Of a stretch of DNA of 14,475 bases, positions 7,427-14,475 are shown one piece after another. The position numbers and the translations under genes were made by a program. Every line of letters begins with the position of its first letter. Within the stretch, counting starts at the first letter, position 1. The DNA lies in NCBI GenBank assembly GCA_021775715.1, contig JAJFHI010000210.1, forward strand, positions 1 to 14,475. The letters are read 5' to 3'. Source of the stretch: Hyphomicrobiaceae bacterium (GTDB lineage: Bacteria > Pseudomonadota > Alphaproteobacteria > Rhizobiales > Hyphomicrobiaceae). The notes under the pieces are model-generated. The model was not told the origin of the DNA, did no database searches, and saw only the letters and a list, made by a program, of their open reading frames with translations.

Positions 7427-9253
7427 TTAGCCCAGTTGGTACTCGGGAAGGCTCATAATACGTTGCACTAGAACCCGCAGAGGATGTTCGAGATAGGACC
7501 TTGCGGTTGCAATGTCGTCGGTGCCAAGTTCGGTTTTCAAAATGAGGATCAGGTCGGCGCGCTGTTTGGCGCTCGCCGGAACAGCCATCATGCGTTGCAG
7601 AAAGTGGTCGACGACTTCGTCGACTGTTTTTAAGCCAGCGGCATCGACTAAGCCTGCGAGATCAAGGTCAGCGTTGTGGCGTGGGATCGGCTTGACCTTT
7701 TGGATGGCCATCTGCCAGCCGCGGTAACTGCCGTAACGTGTGTTGAAGTTTTGATCCATGTCGGCCATTTCGCTCGACATCGACATCTGCCCGCCGCTAG
7801 CGTCAGCCATCTTCGGCTTGGTTGCGTTCGATATGTTGGCGCCGTCGGCCAAGCGGTCGGAAACGATACGGATCAGAGGATCAACTGGGAATCGGTCATT
7901 CGGAATGTAGGTGATGTCCGGGAACATCAGATCGTAGGCGAAGTTGGCCCGCGCGATTAACAGACCCGGTGTAATCCAGGAGCGACCTTGACCCCAGCCG
8001 GCGACCGTTGGCGGGTTAAACAGGTGTTGGCCGAGCATACGCGTCGACGTGTTGAAGTCTGGCACTCCAGGAATGCGTGGGAGACCAAGTTTGCGATACG
8101 TACTGACGGTAAGCTCAACGGGGCTCTTGATATGAGATCCGACACTTTGCGGTGCGTAAAAATCGCGCGATAGGAAGATCGTCTGCAAAAGTGGCGCGAT
8201 CTCGTATTTGTTGTCGCGAAGGACCTTGCCAAGTTTTGCAGTCAAGTCCGGCGATGGGTCCTCGCGCACAAAATAACGGTAGATCTTGGCGGCTATGAAA
8301 TCAGCAGCCGGCGCCTCCAAAAGTATATCGACAACGTCGATACCGTTTAGCGGGCCCTTGCGACCAAGTACCGTTTTCTCACCGGCGTCCTGATCAGCCT
8401 TATTCACAACGAAGGTCAGATCTTTGTAGTTCCAACCGGTAAAGGCGCGCGCGGCTTCACGGATGTCGTGTTCACTATAGTGGCCGACGCCGAGCGTGAA
8501 GAGTTCCATGATTTCGCGCGCGAAATTCTCGTTGGGTGATCCCTTCACGTTCACACCGGCATCAAGGAACGACAACATTGCTGGGCTTTTGGCGGTAGCA
8601 ATCAACAGTTCGCGAAAATTGCCAAGCCCGAGTTTGTGGAATGTCTCCAGCAGATGCAGATGTTTGCGATAGTCGCGGATCTTACTTTCGTTGACGGCGA
8701 AGTGACCATGCCAGAACAGCGCCATTTTCTCTTGCAGCGGCCGCGGTGAGCGCAGCATGCGATTGGCCCACCAATACGCAACGCGATCCGTTTCAAGGCG
8801 GCTGGCACGCAGCCAATAGAAAAAGCGATTGACGACGGGCTGTAGCCGACGGTTACCCGTTGGCTTGACCTTAATGCCCAACGCCTCACCATTTTGTTTG
8901 GCAAGTTTGGTTGTTGCGGGGCGACTTGGCGGGAAGGGCTCGAGGCCTGGATCGTGAATATCGGAATGATCGAACGGGGCAAGTGCGTCGGCACCAGCGC
9001 CTTCGAACAGGACAATCTGGCGAATGGCCGCTGCCGGACCGAGCGCTGCTAGCGCTGCGATCTGTTCGGGTGTTCCGCTAAAGCCTGCCCGCTCAAGCAA
9101 ATGTGCGGCGGCCTTTGCGTCCCAATGTTCCTTTGCGATCGGTGTCAGGTCGCCAGCCCATGCAGCACGATTTGAGGTGTCGGCTGCCACCGCGCTGCAG
9201 CTGAGAGCCAGCGCGATTACGCTTGTGACAATACACTTCAGGAATTCGTTCAT
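7427..9253 (-). CDS. DUF1800 family exported protein
   Basis: A 608-residue protein from the ATG at 9253. This start gives a good Sec signal peptide (MNEFLKCIVTSVIALALS, with cleavage probably after SAVAA) and has AGGG five bases upstream. A GTG at 9313 would add 20 residues ahead of the signal and is less likely. Family marks: AAHLLERAGFSGTPEQI near the N-terminus, LFWHGHFAV (W181-H182-G183-H184) and NENFAREIMELFTLGVGHYSE (from N241), followed by AARAFTGW. DUF1800 proteins are usually encoded beside DUF1501 proteins, as here; their biochemical role is not established. Both partners have export signals, so they probably act in the periplasm or at the cell surface. The His/Glu-rich core suggests metal binding, but that is inference. 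Confidence 0.92.
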   Translation of the reverse strand: MNEFLKCIVTSVIALALSCSAVAADTSNRAAWAGDLTPIAKEHWDAKAAAHLLERAGFSGTPEQIAALAALGPAAAIRQIVLFEGAGADALAPFDHSDIHDPGLEPFPPSRPATTKLAKQNGEALGIKVKPTGNRRLQPVVNRFFYWLRASRLETDRVAYWWANRMLRSPRPLQEKMALFWHGHFAVNESKIRDYRKHLHLLETFHKLGLGNFRELLIATAKSPAMLSFLDAGVNVKGSPNENFAREIMELFTLGVGHYSEHDIREAARAFTGWNYKDLTFVVNKADQDAGEKTVLGRKGPLNGIDVVDILLEAPAADFIAAKIYRYFVREDPSPDLTAKLGKVLRDNKYEIAPLLQTIFLSRDFYAPQSVGSHIKSPVELTVSTYRKLGLPRIPGVPDFNTSTRMLGQHLFNPPTVAGWGQGRSWITPGLLIARANFAYDLMFPDITYIPNDRFPVDPLIRIVSDRLADGANISNATKPKMADASGGQMSMSSEMADMDQNFNTRYGSYRGWQMAIQKVKPIPRHNADLDLAGLVDAAGLKTVDEVVDHFLQRMMAVPASAKQRADLILILKTELGTDDIATARSYLEHPLRVLVQRIMSLPEYQLG

Positions 9254-9404
9254 ATCGGCCCTGTTTTGATTTAGCGTTTCCAAAATCGGCTTATCATTGT
9301 CGGCGTTGACCACCGCGTAGTAAATGCGAACTTTCGCGCATTAGATGTGTTTCGATTTTGCTCCGGGGCTGCACAAAAATGCAACAGCAATTTGTGGCAC
9401 GTAT

Positions 9405-9593
9405 TAACGTGAGCACGAGCAAATTAACGAGGTAACGCGATAACGTAACAGTAAGCGTGCATACATCACTCGTATCCGGTTCGGCATTCGTCCGCAAATC
9501 AAGTCGTCTATTCAATCCCGACGACGTTTGAAACGATCTGTACCCCCGTCCGACATCAGCGCCTATGGAACAGCTTAACGTCTTTGCATAACG
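9405..9593 (+). repeat. Cluster of six TAACG words
   Basis: TAACG occurs at 9405, 9425, 9433, 9441, 9576 and 9589 on the plus strand. The middle three are exactly eight bases apart, and the first is 20 bases before the second. A cluster like this upstream of the DUF1800 gene could be an operator for a response-regulator-type protein, or chance. No regulator is proposed. Confidence 0.3.
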
Positions 9594-9960
9594 AAGGGTT
9601 TTTGGCTCATCATCATCGTCGAGCCGTGAATGATGGGACACAGAACAGAACGTTTCCCGAAAAGCAGCCCTCGTGATGTGTGACATGGGCAATATGACGG
9701 GTGGTTGAGAAGGTGGTGCCAAGCCTCGGTGGGGTGGTTTTTGGCCATTGAGTGAGCTTTCGTATTTTTGTGTTTTTCTGCAGGTGATAAGTTCTCTATC
9801 AATTTGTAAGAACTAGGAAGATTAGCGGCGGAACAGAGATAACTGTAGGCGGAAAATCTGTTAGCGCTTCAGCTGTATACGGATGATGCGCCGCGCCGCT
9901 TCCATCAACAGCCGTCGGCACGCAGCATGACAGCATCGTAGTGCTTGAGAATCGCGGATC

Positions 9961-9974
9961 TTGATCTCGATCAA
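9961..9974 (+). promoter_or_regulatory. FNR/FixK-type binding site (anaerobox)
   Basis: TTGATCTCGATCAA is a perfect match to the TTGAT-N4-ATCAA consensus recognised by FNR, FixK and related Crp-family oxygen-responsive activators. Its centre is about 70 bases upstream of the ATG at 10038. For a class II arrangement (centre at -41.5) transcription would start near 10009, and TTTATG at 9998-10003 sits about where a -10 box should. FixK-type control is well established for fix/cco genes in alphaproteobacteria, and the cbb3 assembly genes lie beside this site. The start site and -10 box are inferred. Confidence 0.75.
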
Positions 9975-10037
9975 ACGCTGGTGGTGTGTTGCAAGCTTTA
10001 TGTCGGGACATTCAGCATCTGGAATAAGGATCAATCT

Positions 10038-10298
10038 ATGGACCCGCACTTTTTGCCGTCACTTTATCCGGGCATTTTTGTGGGTGTTATCCTTGGCATT
10101 GCGTCTGGAGGGTGGGCGACAGCAATCGTCGGCGGCATTGGCGGGCTGGCTGGTGCGGCCTTGGCGCTCGAGATTGAAAAGTGGGTTGGGCATGGTGAAA
10201 GCTTTCTGTCGCTTGTGCTTCTCATTGCCTGCGCTGCAGCAGGTGCCAAAGTGCTGATTGTCGGGTTTCAGTACATTAAGAAAATCTCCGGACGTTAG
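10038..10298 (+). CDS. Small hydrophobic membrane protein of unknown function
   Basis: An 86-residue protein I do not recognise. It has three hydrophobic segments at about 11-25, 27-46 and 56-80. The first two are rich in Gly and Ala (GVILGIASGG, GGIGGLAGAA) and suit tight helix packing. An acidic/basic/His loop lies between (EIEKWVGHGE), and the tail is basic (KKISGR). The start is set by AAGGA (10026-10030), seven bases before the ATG; an in-frame upstream start at 9945 would place the FNR-like site inside the gene and is unlikely. The gene stands alone, converging on the ccoS stop with an 11-base gap. With the perfect FNR/FixK-like site upstream, expression under low oxygen and a link to cbb3 respiration are reasonable guesses, not shown. 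The GGxxG pattern is only loosely like small transglycosylase-associated (GlsB/YmgE) proteins. Confidence 0.75.
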   Translation: MDPHFLPSLYPGIFVGVILGIASGGWATAIVGGIGGLAGAALALEIEKWVGHGESFLSLVLLIACAAAGAKVLIVGFQYIKKISGR

Positions 10299-10309
10299 GT
10301 CAAGAGGCA

Positions 10310-10453
10310 TCAAGCGTCATCGTCATCGAGAATGCGATGGGCCGCGCCTTCGAGATCGTCATACTGGTTGTTACGCAGACTCCAAATGAATGCCCCCAGA
10401 CCTATGCCGCCAAGAAACAATGCAATCGGAATCAGGAATATGACGTGGTTCAT
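10310..10453 (-). CDS. ccoS: cbb3-type cytochrome oxidase assembly protein CcoS/FixS
   Basis: A 47-residue single-helix protein. An N-terminal hydrophobic helix (IFLIPIALFLGGIGLGAFIW) is followed by the family hallmark WSLRNNQYDDLEGAAHRIL and an Asp-rich end. CcoS/FixS is required for insertion of cofactors (heme and CuB) into the cbb3 oxidase catalytic subunit. The start codon overlaps the stop of the upstream P-type ATPase gene as ATGA (10450-10453), so translation is probably coupled. It is the last gene of the fixGHIS operon. Length and motif are typical and nothing is missing. Confidence 0.95.
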   Translation of the reverse strand: MNHVIFLIPIALFLGGIGLGAFIWSLRNNQYDDLEGAAHRILDDDDA

Positions 10454-12753
10454 TGGATCGCCTCAAGGTTGGGTTCGCAGGTCGTATTGTGACCGTTTTC
10501 TCGAACGCGTCTTGAAGCGCCATCGTCTTGTGTGAGGTTCAGCCTGAGACTGTTTGCGACAACGACAATCGACGAACCTGACATCGCCAGAGCCGCGATC
10601 AGCGGAGTCACGTTTCCTGTTACCGCGATCGGAACGGCGATGCAGTTGTAGAGCACGGCAAGCACAAAATTTTGGCGGACAATCGTGTTTGTGCGACGAG
10701 CAACACGGAGAGCTGGGTTGATTGCGCCAAGCCCCTCGCCAGTAAAGACAAGGTCGGCTGATTGGCGTCCGACATCGGCGCCCGTGGATGGTGCAATCGA
10801 GACATGAGCCGCGGCCAACGCTGGTGCGTCGTTGAGGCCATCGCCAACGTACAGGACTTTATGGCCATCGCTTTGTAGGTCGCGAATGCGTGCGATCTTG
10901 TCGGCAGGGTCCAACTCGGCGGATGCTTTTTTGATGCCAAGATCGATGGCAACGGCGTTGACCGGTGTTGTTGCATCGCCGGACAGAATCTCAATGCCAT
11001 ATCCGGCTTCCCGCAACAACGAGATCGTCTTGGCAGCGTCTTGGCGTAGCGTATCGGTCAGTGCGTAAGTGACCAGATCGCGACCTGAAACAGCAAAGCA
11101 AACCTCGCTTTTGTCGGTAGGCCGGTCACCCGCCGTCTTATTTGCGATCTCTGAAACCCAGGACCTGCGGCCTAGCCTGATATTTTCACCATTCCAAATT
11201 GCTTCGATGCCAAAGCCTGGGTGCTCTGAAATATCAGACAGCAGAACGGCAGGGCTTTTGTTCGCGTTTGTTGCAATGGCGCGTGCTGCGGGGTGTGAAG
11301 ACAAGCGCGCCAGTGAACCAGCGACCGCATGTTCCGCGTCCGTGCCACCGTCGATGGACGTGATATGCGGAGTGCCCAGTGTCAGCGTGCCGGTTTTGTC
11401 GAAAACCGCCATATCAACTTCGCAAAGTTTCTCTAGCGCGGCGCCGTCCTTGACCAGCATCCCCGAGCGGAACAACCGGTTGGCAGCTACGACTTGCGCG
11501 ATGGGTACGGCAAGTCCAAGCGCGCAAGGGCACGTGATGATGAGAACGGCAATCGCTGTATAAAGTGACAGCCGCCAATCACCGCCGGATGCCACCATCC
11601 AACCAGTAAAAGTAAGTACAGCTAGCAAATGAACGGCAGGCGCATAAATCTGTGCCGCACGATCCGCGATACGGACATAACGCGATTTGCTTTGCTCGGC
11701 CGCTTCCATCATCTGAACGACTTCGGCGATAAATGATTTGTCGGCCGGCTTGGTGACGGTCATCTGGACCGGGCCGGTAAGGTTGAGGACACCGGCCTCA
11801 ACCTCAACGCCGGTCTCGACTGAAACCGGCGTGCTCTCACCTGTTACAAGGGAGCGATCCAGGTCACTGGCACCGGCGGTGACGCGACCGTTTACGGGAA
11901 TGCGTTCGCCGGCGGCGATCAACAGTGTGTCGCCGATATTGATTTCGTTAAGCGGTGTGTAGGCTGTTCGGCCATTGTTTCCGACAAGTGTTGCGCCTTG
12001 CGGCACCAGCTTGGCGAGATGCATGACAGCGCTTCGTGCGCGGTCGCGCATCATGTGGTCGAGATAACGACCGATCAGAAGGAAGAACAGCAACATAACG
12101 GCGGCGTCGAAATAGGTTTCGTGATTGCCCGCAAGGCTTTCAAAGATACTCATGCCGAGCGCCAGAAGGACGGCCAGTGAGATTGGAACGTCCATGTTGA
12201 GGCGCCATGCCTGGAGCGAACTTACCGCTGAGGCGAAGAACGGTTGGCCAGCAAAGAGGACTGCGGGGACGGCAATAATGCCTGATATGAGCTGAAACAA
12301 CTTCGCCGTCTCTTGGTCGGCGCCGGACCACATGGAAACGGACAGCAGCATGATGTTTGCTAACGCAAATCCAGCCACGGCAAGACATAACAACAGTCGG
12401 CGACCGACATCATCTGATTTGTCCTGGATATCTGCGAGGTCAAATATCGATGCCTTAAAGCCAAGATCGGCGAGTGCCCCGAGGAAGTCGTGATCAACGG
12501 CGGAAGTTGGGCGCCAGATAACGCTGACGCGACGGGTCGAAAGATTGGCGCGCGCCGATATCACATCTGGAAGGTTGCCCAGACCGCTTTCGATTGTGCG
12601 AATGCAAGCCGCGCAGTGCATGTCGGGAACGAAGAAATCACTTTGGATCGAGCCGTCATCTGCGACATGGGAAGCGGCCAGCAGGTGGTCCGAACTTATG
12701 GGCGGCGGCAAGCCTGCGGCATCGATAGCCATAGCCGTTGCGCAGCAGCTCAT
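10450..12753 (-). CDS. fixI: Copper-exporting P-type ATPase for cbb3 oxidase assembly (CcoI/FixI)
   Basis: A 767-residue P1B-type ATPase in the inner membrane. CcoI/FixI-type pumps deliver copper needed for the CuB site of cbb3 oxidase rather than conferring bulk copper resistance. Seen in order: a Cys-bearing N-terminus (MSCC), a heavy-metal-associated domain with MHCAAC (C47 and C50), eight expected helices, the TGES actuator motif (E306), the CPC transport motif (C408-P409-C410), the phosphorylated D452 in DKTGT, the HP motif (H487-P488) typical of P1B pumps, GDGLND (637-642), and a last-helix MSGSS followed by NSLRLN. All catalytic residues are present. The MSCC start and FixI-type C-terminus, plus ATGA overlaps with fixH upstream and ccoS downstream, separate it from a generic CopA. 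Confidence 0.96.
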   Translation of the reverse strand: MSCCATAMAIDAAGLPPPISSDHLLAASHVADDGSIQSDFFVPDMHCAACIRTIESGLGNLPDVISARANLSTRRVSVIWRPTSAVDHDFLGALADLGFKASIFDLADIQDKSDDVGRRLLLCLAVAGFALANIMLLSVSMWSGADQETAKLFQLISGIIAVPAVLFAGQPFFASAVSSLQAWRLNMDVPISLAVLLALGMSIFESLAGNHETYFDAAVMLLFFLLIGRYLDHMMRDRARSAVMHLAKLVPQGATLVGNNGRTAYTPLNEINIGDTLLIAAGERIPVNGRVTAGASDLDRSLVTGESTPVSVETGVEVEAGVLNLTGPVQMTVTKPADKSFIAEVVQMMEAAEQSKSRYVRIADRAAQIYAPAVHLLAVLTFTGWMVASGGDWRLSLYTAIAVLIITCPCALGLAVPIAQVVAANRLFRSGMLVKDGAALEKLCEVDMAVFDKTGTLTLGTPHITSIDGGTDAEHAVAGSLARLSSHPAARAIATNANKSPAVLLSDISEHPGFGIEAIWNGENIRLGRRSWVSEIANKTAGDRPTDKSEVCFAVSGRDLVTYALTDTLRQDAAKTISLLREAGYGIEILSGDATTPVNAVAIDLGIKKASAELDPADKIARIRDLQSDGHKVLYVGDGLNDAPALAAAHVSIAPSTGADVGRQSADLVFTGEGLGAINPALRVARRTNTIVRQNFVLAVLYNCIAVPIAVTGNVTPLIAALAMSGSSIVVVANSLRLNLTQDDGASRRVRENGHNTTCEPNLEAIQ

Positions 12754-13268
12754 GGGTGTCGACTCCCGTTCTGCGTTTGGCCGGGCGCGATATTAATTCG
12801 TGTGTCGAGGCGGTAGGGGCCGGATTCATTGTGGCCACGAACACTCAACTGCCACGGTCCGGGCTCAAGTTTCACATCTGCCTGATAAGCGCCGTTGCTT
12901 ATGTGCTCCAGGTTCAATGTGCGGTCTTCGCTTTCGAATGCGGGGCGGCCGATATGGGCAACAACATTATTCAAGAGTACGGGACGTCCAGTTTTGTCGA
13001 GGACGCCGAACTTCAAGCTGTTTTCCTTGTAAATGATCGCTCCCGACCAACCGCGATCGGACTGGCTTTTAGCCGCGGCAAGTTGATCGTTGAAATTTTG
13101 GGACGCGACGTAGCTGTTTTTGACAACTAATCCGGTCCAGGTTCTCGATGCGACAACGGCCATCATGACATTCACACCAACGATCACGCCGAAGAATGCC
13201 ACCATCATTAAAAGCATATGAGTGCCAGTGAACTCTTTCGGCGAGCGTCTATGGTTTCCTTGATACAT
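12750..13268 (-). CDS. fixH: FixH/CcoH family cbb3 oxidase assembly protein
   Basis: A 172-residue protein with one N-terminal transmembrane helix at about 18-41 and a periplasmic domain. The signature stretches are the NSYVASQNFN region after the helix, a GW with following short beta strands, and a C-terminal LEPGPWQLSVRG. FixH/CcoH is a subunit or late assembly partner of the cbb3 oxidase. Its AGGAG ribosome binding site (13277-13281) lies inside the last codons of fixG, eight bases before the ATG. Its TGA overlaps the fixI ATG as ATGA (12750-12753), so the three genes are translationally linked. Length is ordinary for the family. Confidence 0.93.
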   Translation of the reverse strand: MYQGNHRRSPKEFTGTHMLLMMVAFFGVIVGVNVMMAVVASRTWTGLVVKNSYVASQNFNDQLAAAKSQSDRGWSGAIIYKENSLKFGVLDKTGRPVLLNNVVAHIGRPAFESEDRTLNLEHISNGAYQADVKLEPGPWQLSVRGHNESGPYRLDTRINIAPGQTQNGSRHP

Positions 13269-13273
13269 GAGGC

Positions 13274-14475
13274 CTACTCCTTCGGCGCTTCAAAGCGTGC
13301 ATTGGAATTGACGCGTTCGGGGCCGTTGACATCTTTGATGACGAAGTCGAAGTCGGTTTGGCTTTTTGTGATGACGTCCGGCGGCAAAGTGACAAACGCA
13401 CGGACATTGCGCAGTTGGTCTGGTGATACAGGAACAACGGTGTTTCCACCTTGATCGGGGTCAACGCCAGCAAGCTTCAGCCGGGCATCGGGTAGGCCGT
13501 CTATGGTGACGCTGAAACTGCGCGGTTCCGCCTTCATGTTGAGAATTTTGAGTTGATACCCGTTGCGGATCGAGCCGTCGCTAAGCCGCACGAATACGGG
13601 ATTGCGATCGTGCAGGACATGCGCATCAAGACGGTCACGCATCAACAGAACCGTCAACATGGAAATCCCGATGAGTGAATAAATTCCGGTGTAAATCAGT
13701 GTTCGTGGACGAAAGAGGTGTCCAAAGCTGAAGTGCTCGACTTTTTCTGACAGCTTTCCGTCGGGCGTGTGGACTCGAGCTGGATCAACGGCACCCTTTG
13801 CCGTTCCGCCTTTGGCCAGAAACATGTTGTGGTCATATGTGTTGAGCGTTGAATAGGAGATGAGCCCGCGGTCACGGCCAACCTTACTCATGACGTTGTC
13901 GCAGGCATCAATACACAACGCGCACGTGATGCACTCAAGCTGCTGTCCGTCGCGGATGTCGATACCCATAGGGCAAACCGCAACACAGGCGTTGCAATCG
14001 ACACAATCACCGACAATGTTAGCAGCAGCAGCTTCTTTTTTCATGTGCCGCGAACGCGGCTCGCCGCGCCAGTCATTGTACGTAACCACCAGCGAATGTT
14101 CATCCAACATTGCCGCCTGGATGCGCGGCCATGGGCACATGTAGGTGCAGACCTGTTCGCGCATGAAACCGCCGAACACATAGGTCGTGGCCGTGAGGAC
14201 CGCGACCGTAACGTAAGCAACCTGGTACGCCTGGCCCGTGATGAATTCCCGAGCGAGCGTTGGGGCGTCCGCAAAATAGAAAATCCAGGCACCACCGGTC
14301 ACGATGGCGACGAGAAGCCAGACGATGTGCTTGCCGCTGCGTTTTGCAATTTTGCCAGGACTCCAGGAGGCAGCGTCTAGCTTGATGCGCGCGTTGCGGT
14401 CGCCTTCGAAATATCGTTCCACGACCAGAAACAAATCGACCCAAACGGTTTGCGGGCAGGTGTAACCGCACCAGG
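13274..14475 (-). CDS. fixG: cbb3 oxidase accessory protein CcoG/FixG, polyferredoxin (N-terminus outside window)
   Basis: The frame is open through the right edge. The first visible residues, WCGYTCPQTVWVDLF, are the conserved CcoG motif, so the true start lies beyond 14475. Membrane helices flank CTYMCPWPR, then come two ferredoxin-like clusters (CVDCNACVAVCP at about 13975-14010 and CITCALCIDACD at about 13900-13935), one more helix, and a periplasmic C-terminal immunoglobulin-like domain. CcoG-type proteins carry [4Fe-4S] clusters and are thought to reduce Cu(II) to Cu(I) for cbb3 oxidase assembly. It is the first visible gene of fixGHIS. The cysteine patterns are complete. The cbb3 structural genes are expected just to the right. 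Confidence 0.96.
   Translation of the reverse strand, partial: WCGYTCPQTVWVDLFLVVERYFEGDRNARIKLDAASWSPGKIAKRSGKHIVWLLVAIVTGGAWIFYFADAPTLAREFITGQAYQVAYVTVAVLTATTYVFGGFMREQVCTYMCPWPRIQAAMLDEHSLVVTYNDWRGEPRSRHMKKEAAAANIVGDCVDCNACVAVCPMGIDIRDGQQLECITCALCIDACDNVMSKVGRDRGLISYSTLNTYDHNMFLAKGGTAKGAVDPARVHTPDGKLSEKVEHFSFGHLFRPRTLIYTGIYSLIGISMLTVLLMRDRLDAHVLHDRNPVFVRLSDGSIRNGYQLKILNMKAEPRSFSVTIDGLPDARLKLAGVDPDQGGNTVVPVSPDQLRNVRAFVTLPPDVITKSQTDFDFVIKDVNGPERVNSNARFEAPKE
13277..13281 (-). promoter_or_regulatory. Ribosome binding site of fixH inside the fixG end
   Basis: AGGAG on the minus strand directly precedes the fixG TAG (13274-13276) and lies eight bases before the fixH ATG. It fixes the fixH start and ties its translation to ribosomes finishing fixG. 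Confidence 0.75.

Larger units (their letters stand above)
9254..10037. other. Long intergenic region without a convincing gene
   Basis: About 780 bases between the divergent starts of the DUF1800 gene (minus) and the small membrane protein gene (plus). Open frames here, such as 9294-9722 on the minus strand, have no recognisable domain, poor starts and unusual composition. Contents seen: several TAACG words at 9405-9593, G-rich stretches at 9700-9745, a short inverted repeat AGTTCT/AGAACT at 9790-9814, and an FNR/FixK-like site at 9961-9974. It should hold promoters for both flanking genes and could hide a small RNA, but I see no clear terminator hairpin that would mark one. Confidence 0.6.

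Noticed and set aside
9254..9313. Upstream GTG start for the DUF1800 protein
   Set aside because: It would place 20 mostly polar residues before an otherwise ideal signal peptide; the ATG at 9253 also has a ribosome site.
9294..9722. Minus-strand open frame of 142 codons in the intergenic region
   Set aside because: No recognisable motif, low-complexity His/Ser/Arg-rich sequence, overlaps the promoter region of the DUF1800 gene, and has no convincing ribosome site.
9700..9745. G-rich runs that could form two-layer G-quadruplexes
   Set aside because: Only two-G layers with uneven loops; common by chance and no gene start nearby.
9790..9814. AGTTCT/AGAACT inverted repeat as an operator
   Set aside because: Only six bases per arm with a 13-base spacer, not extending inward or outward, and no regulator gene nearby.
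9945..10037. Upstream start for the small membrane protein
   Set aside because: It would bury the FNR/FixK-like site in coding sequence and lacks a better ribosome site than the ATG at 10038.

Overview
The window looks like a chromosomal segment of an alphaproteobacterium, probably of the Hyphomicrobiales/Rhizobiales type. The main reasons are the fixGHIS (ccoGHIS) order with two ATGA overlaps, a FixK/FNR-type site nearby, and a PrtD/PrtE-type type I secretion locus. I cannot name a genus from sequence alone. No tRNA, rRNA, CRISPR array, insertion sequence or prophage gene is visible.

Left part, 1-6051, plus strand: a type I secretion (T1SS) locus. It opens with the last 51 codons of a gene whose product ends in an acidic-then-hydrophobic tail, as T1SS cargo does. 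A perfect 11-bp hairpin follows. Then come a PrtD-family ABC exporter (280-2052), an 856-residue RTX calcium-binding protein (2069-4639) and a HlyD/PrtE-family periplasmic adaptor (4684-6051). The cargo gene sits between the two exporter genes. No outer-membrane TolC partner is in the window. The likely job is export of large acidic RTX proteins to the medium or cell surface.

Middle part, 6183-9253, minus strand: a DUF1800 gene followed by a DUF1501 gene, a commonly paired set of exported proteins of unknown function. The DUF1501 gene carries one in-frame TAG at codon 244, with good family similarity resuming in the same frame. It is a nonsense pseudogene, a readthrough gene or a sequence error. 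A gap of about 780 bases without a convincing gene follows (9254-10037). It holds several TAACG repeats and, at its right end, a perfect TTGAT-N4-ATCAA site.

Right part, 10038-14475: the FNR/FixK-like site lies 63 bases upstream of a small plus-strand gene for an 86-residue hydrophobic protein I do not recognise. That gene converges, 11 bases apart, on the minus-strand operon fixG(partial)-fixH-fixI-fixS, which builds and supplies copper to the cbb3-type high-affinity cytochrome oxidase. The oxidase genes themselves (fixNOQP/ccoNOQP) would be expected beyond the right edge. The small gene is the best candidate for something undescribed: an apparently oxygen-regulated membrane protein placed tail to tail with the cbb3 assembly operon.
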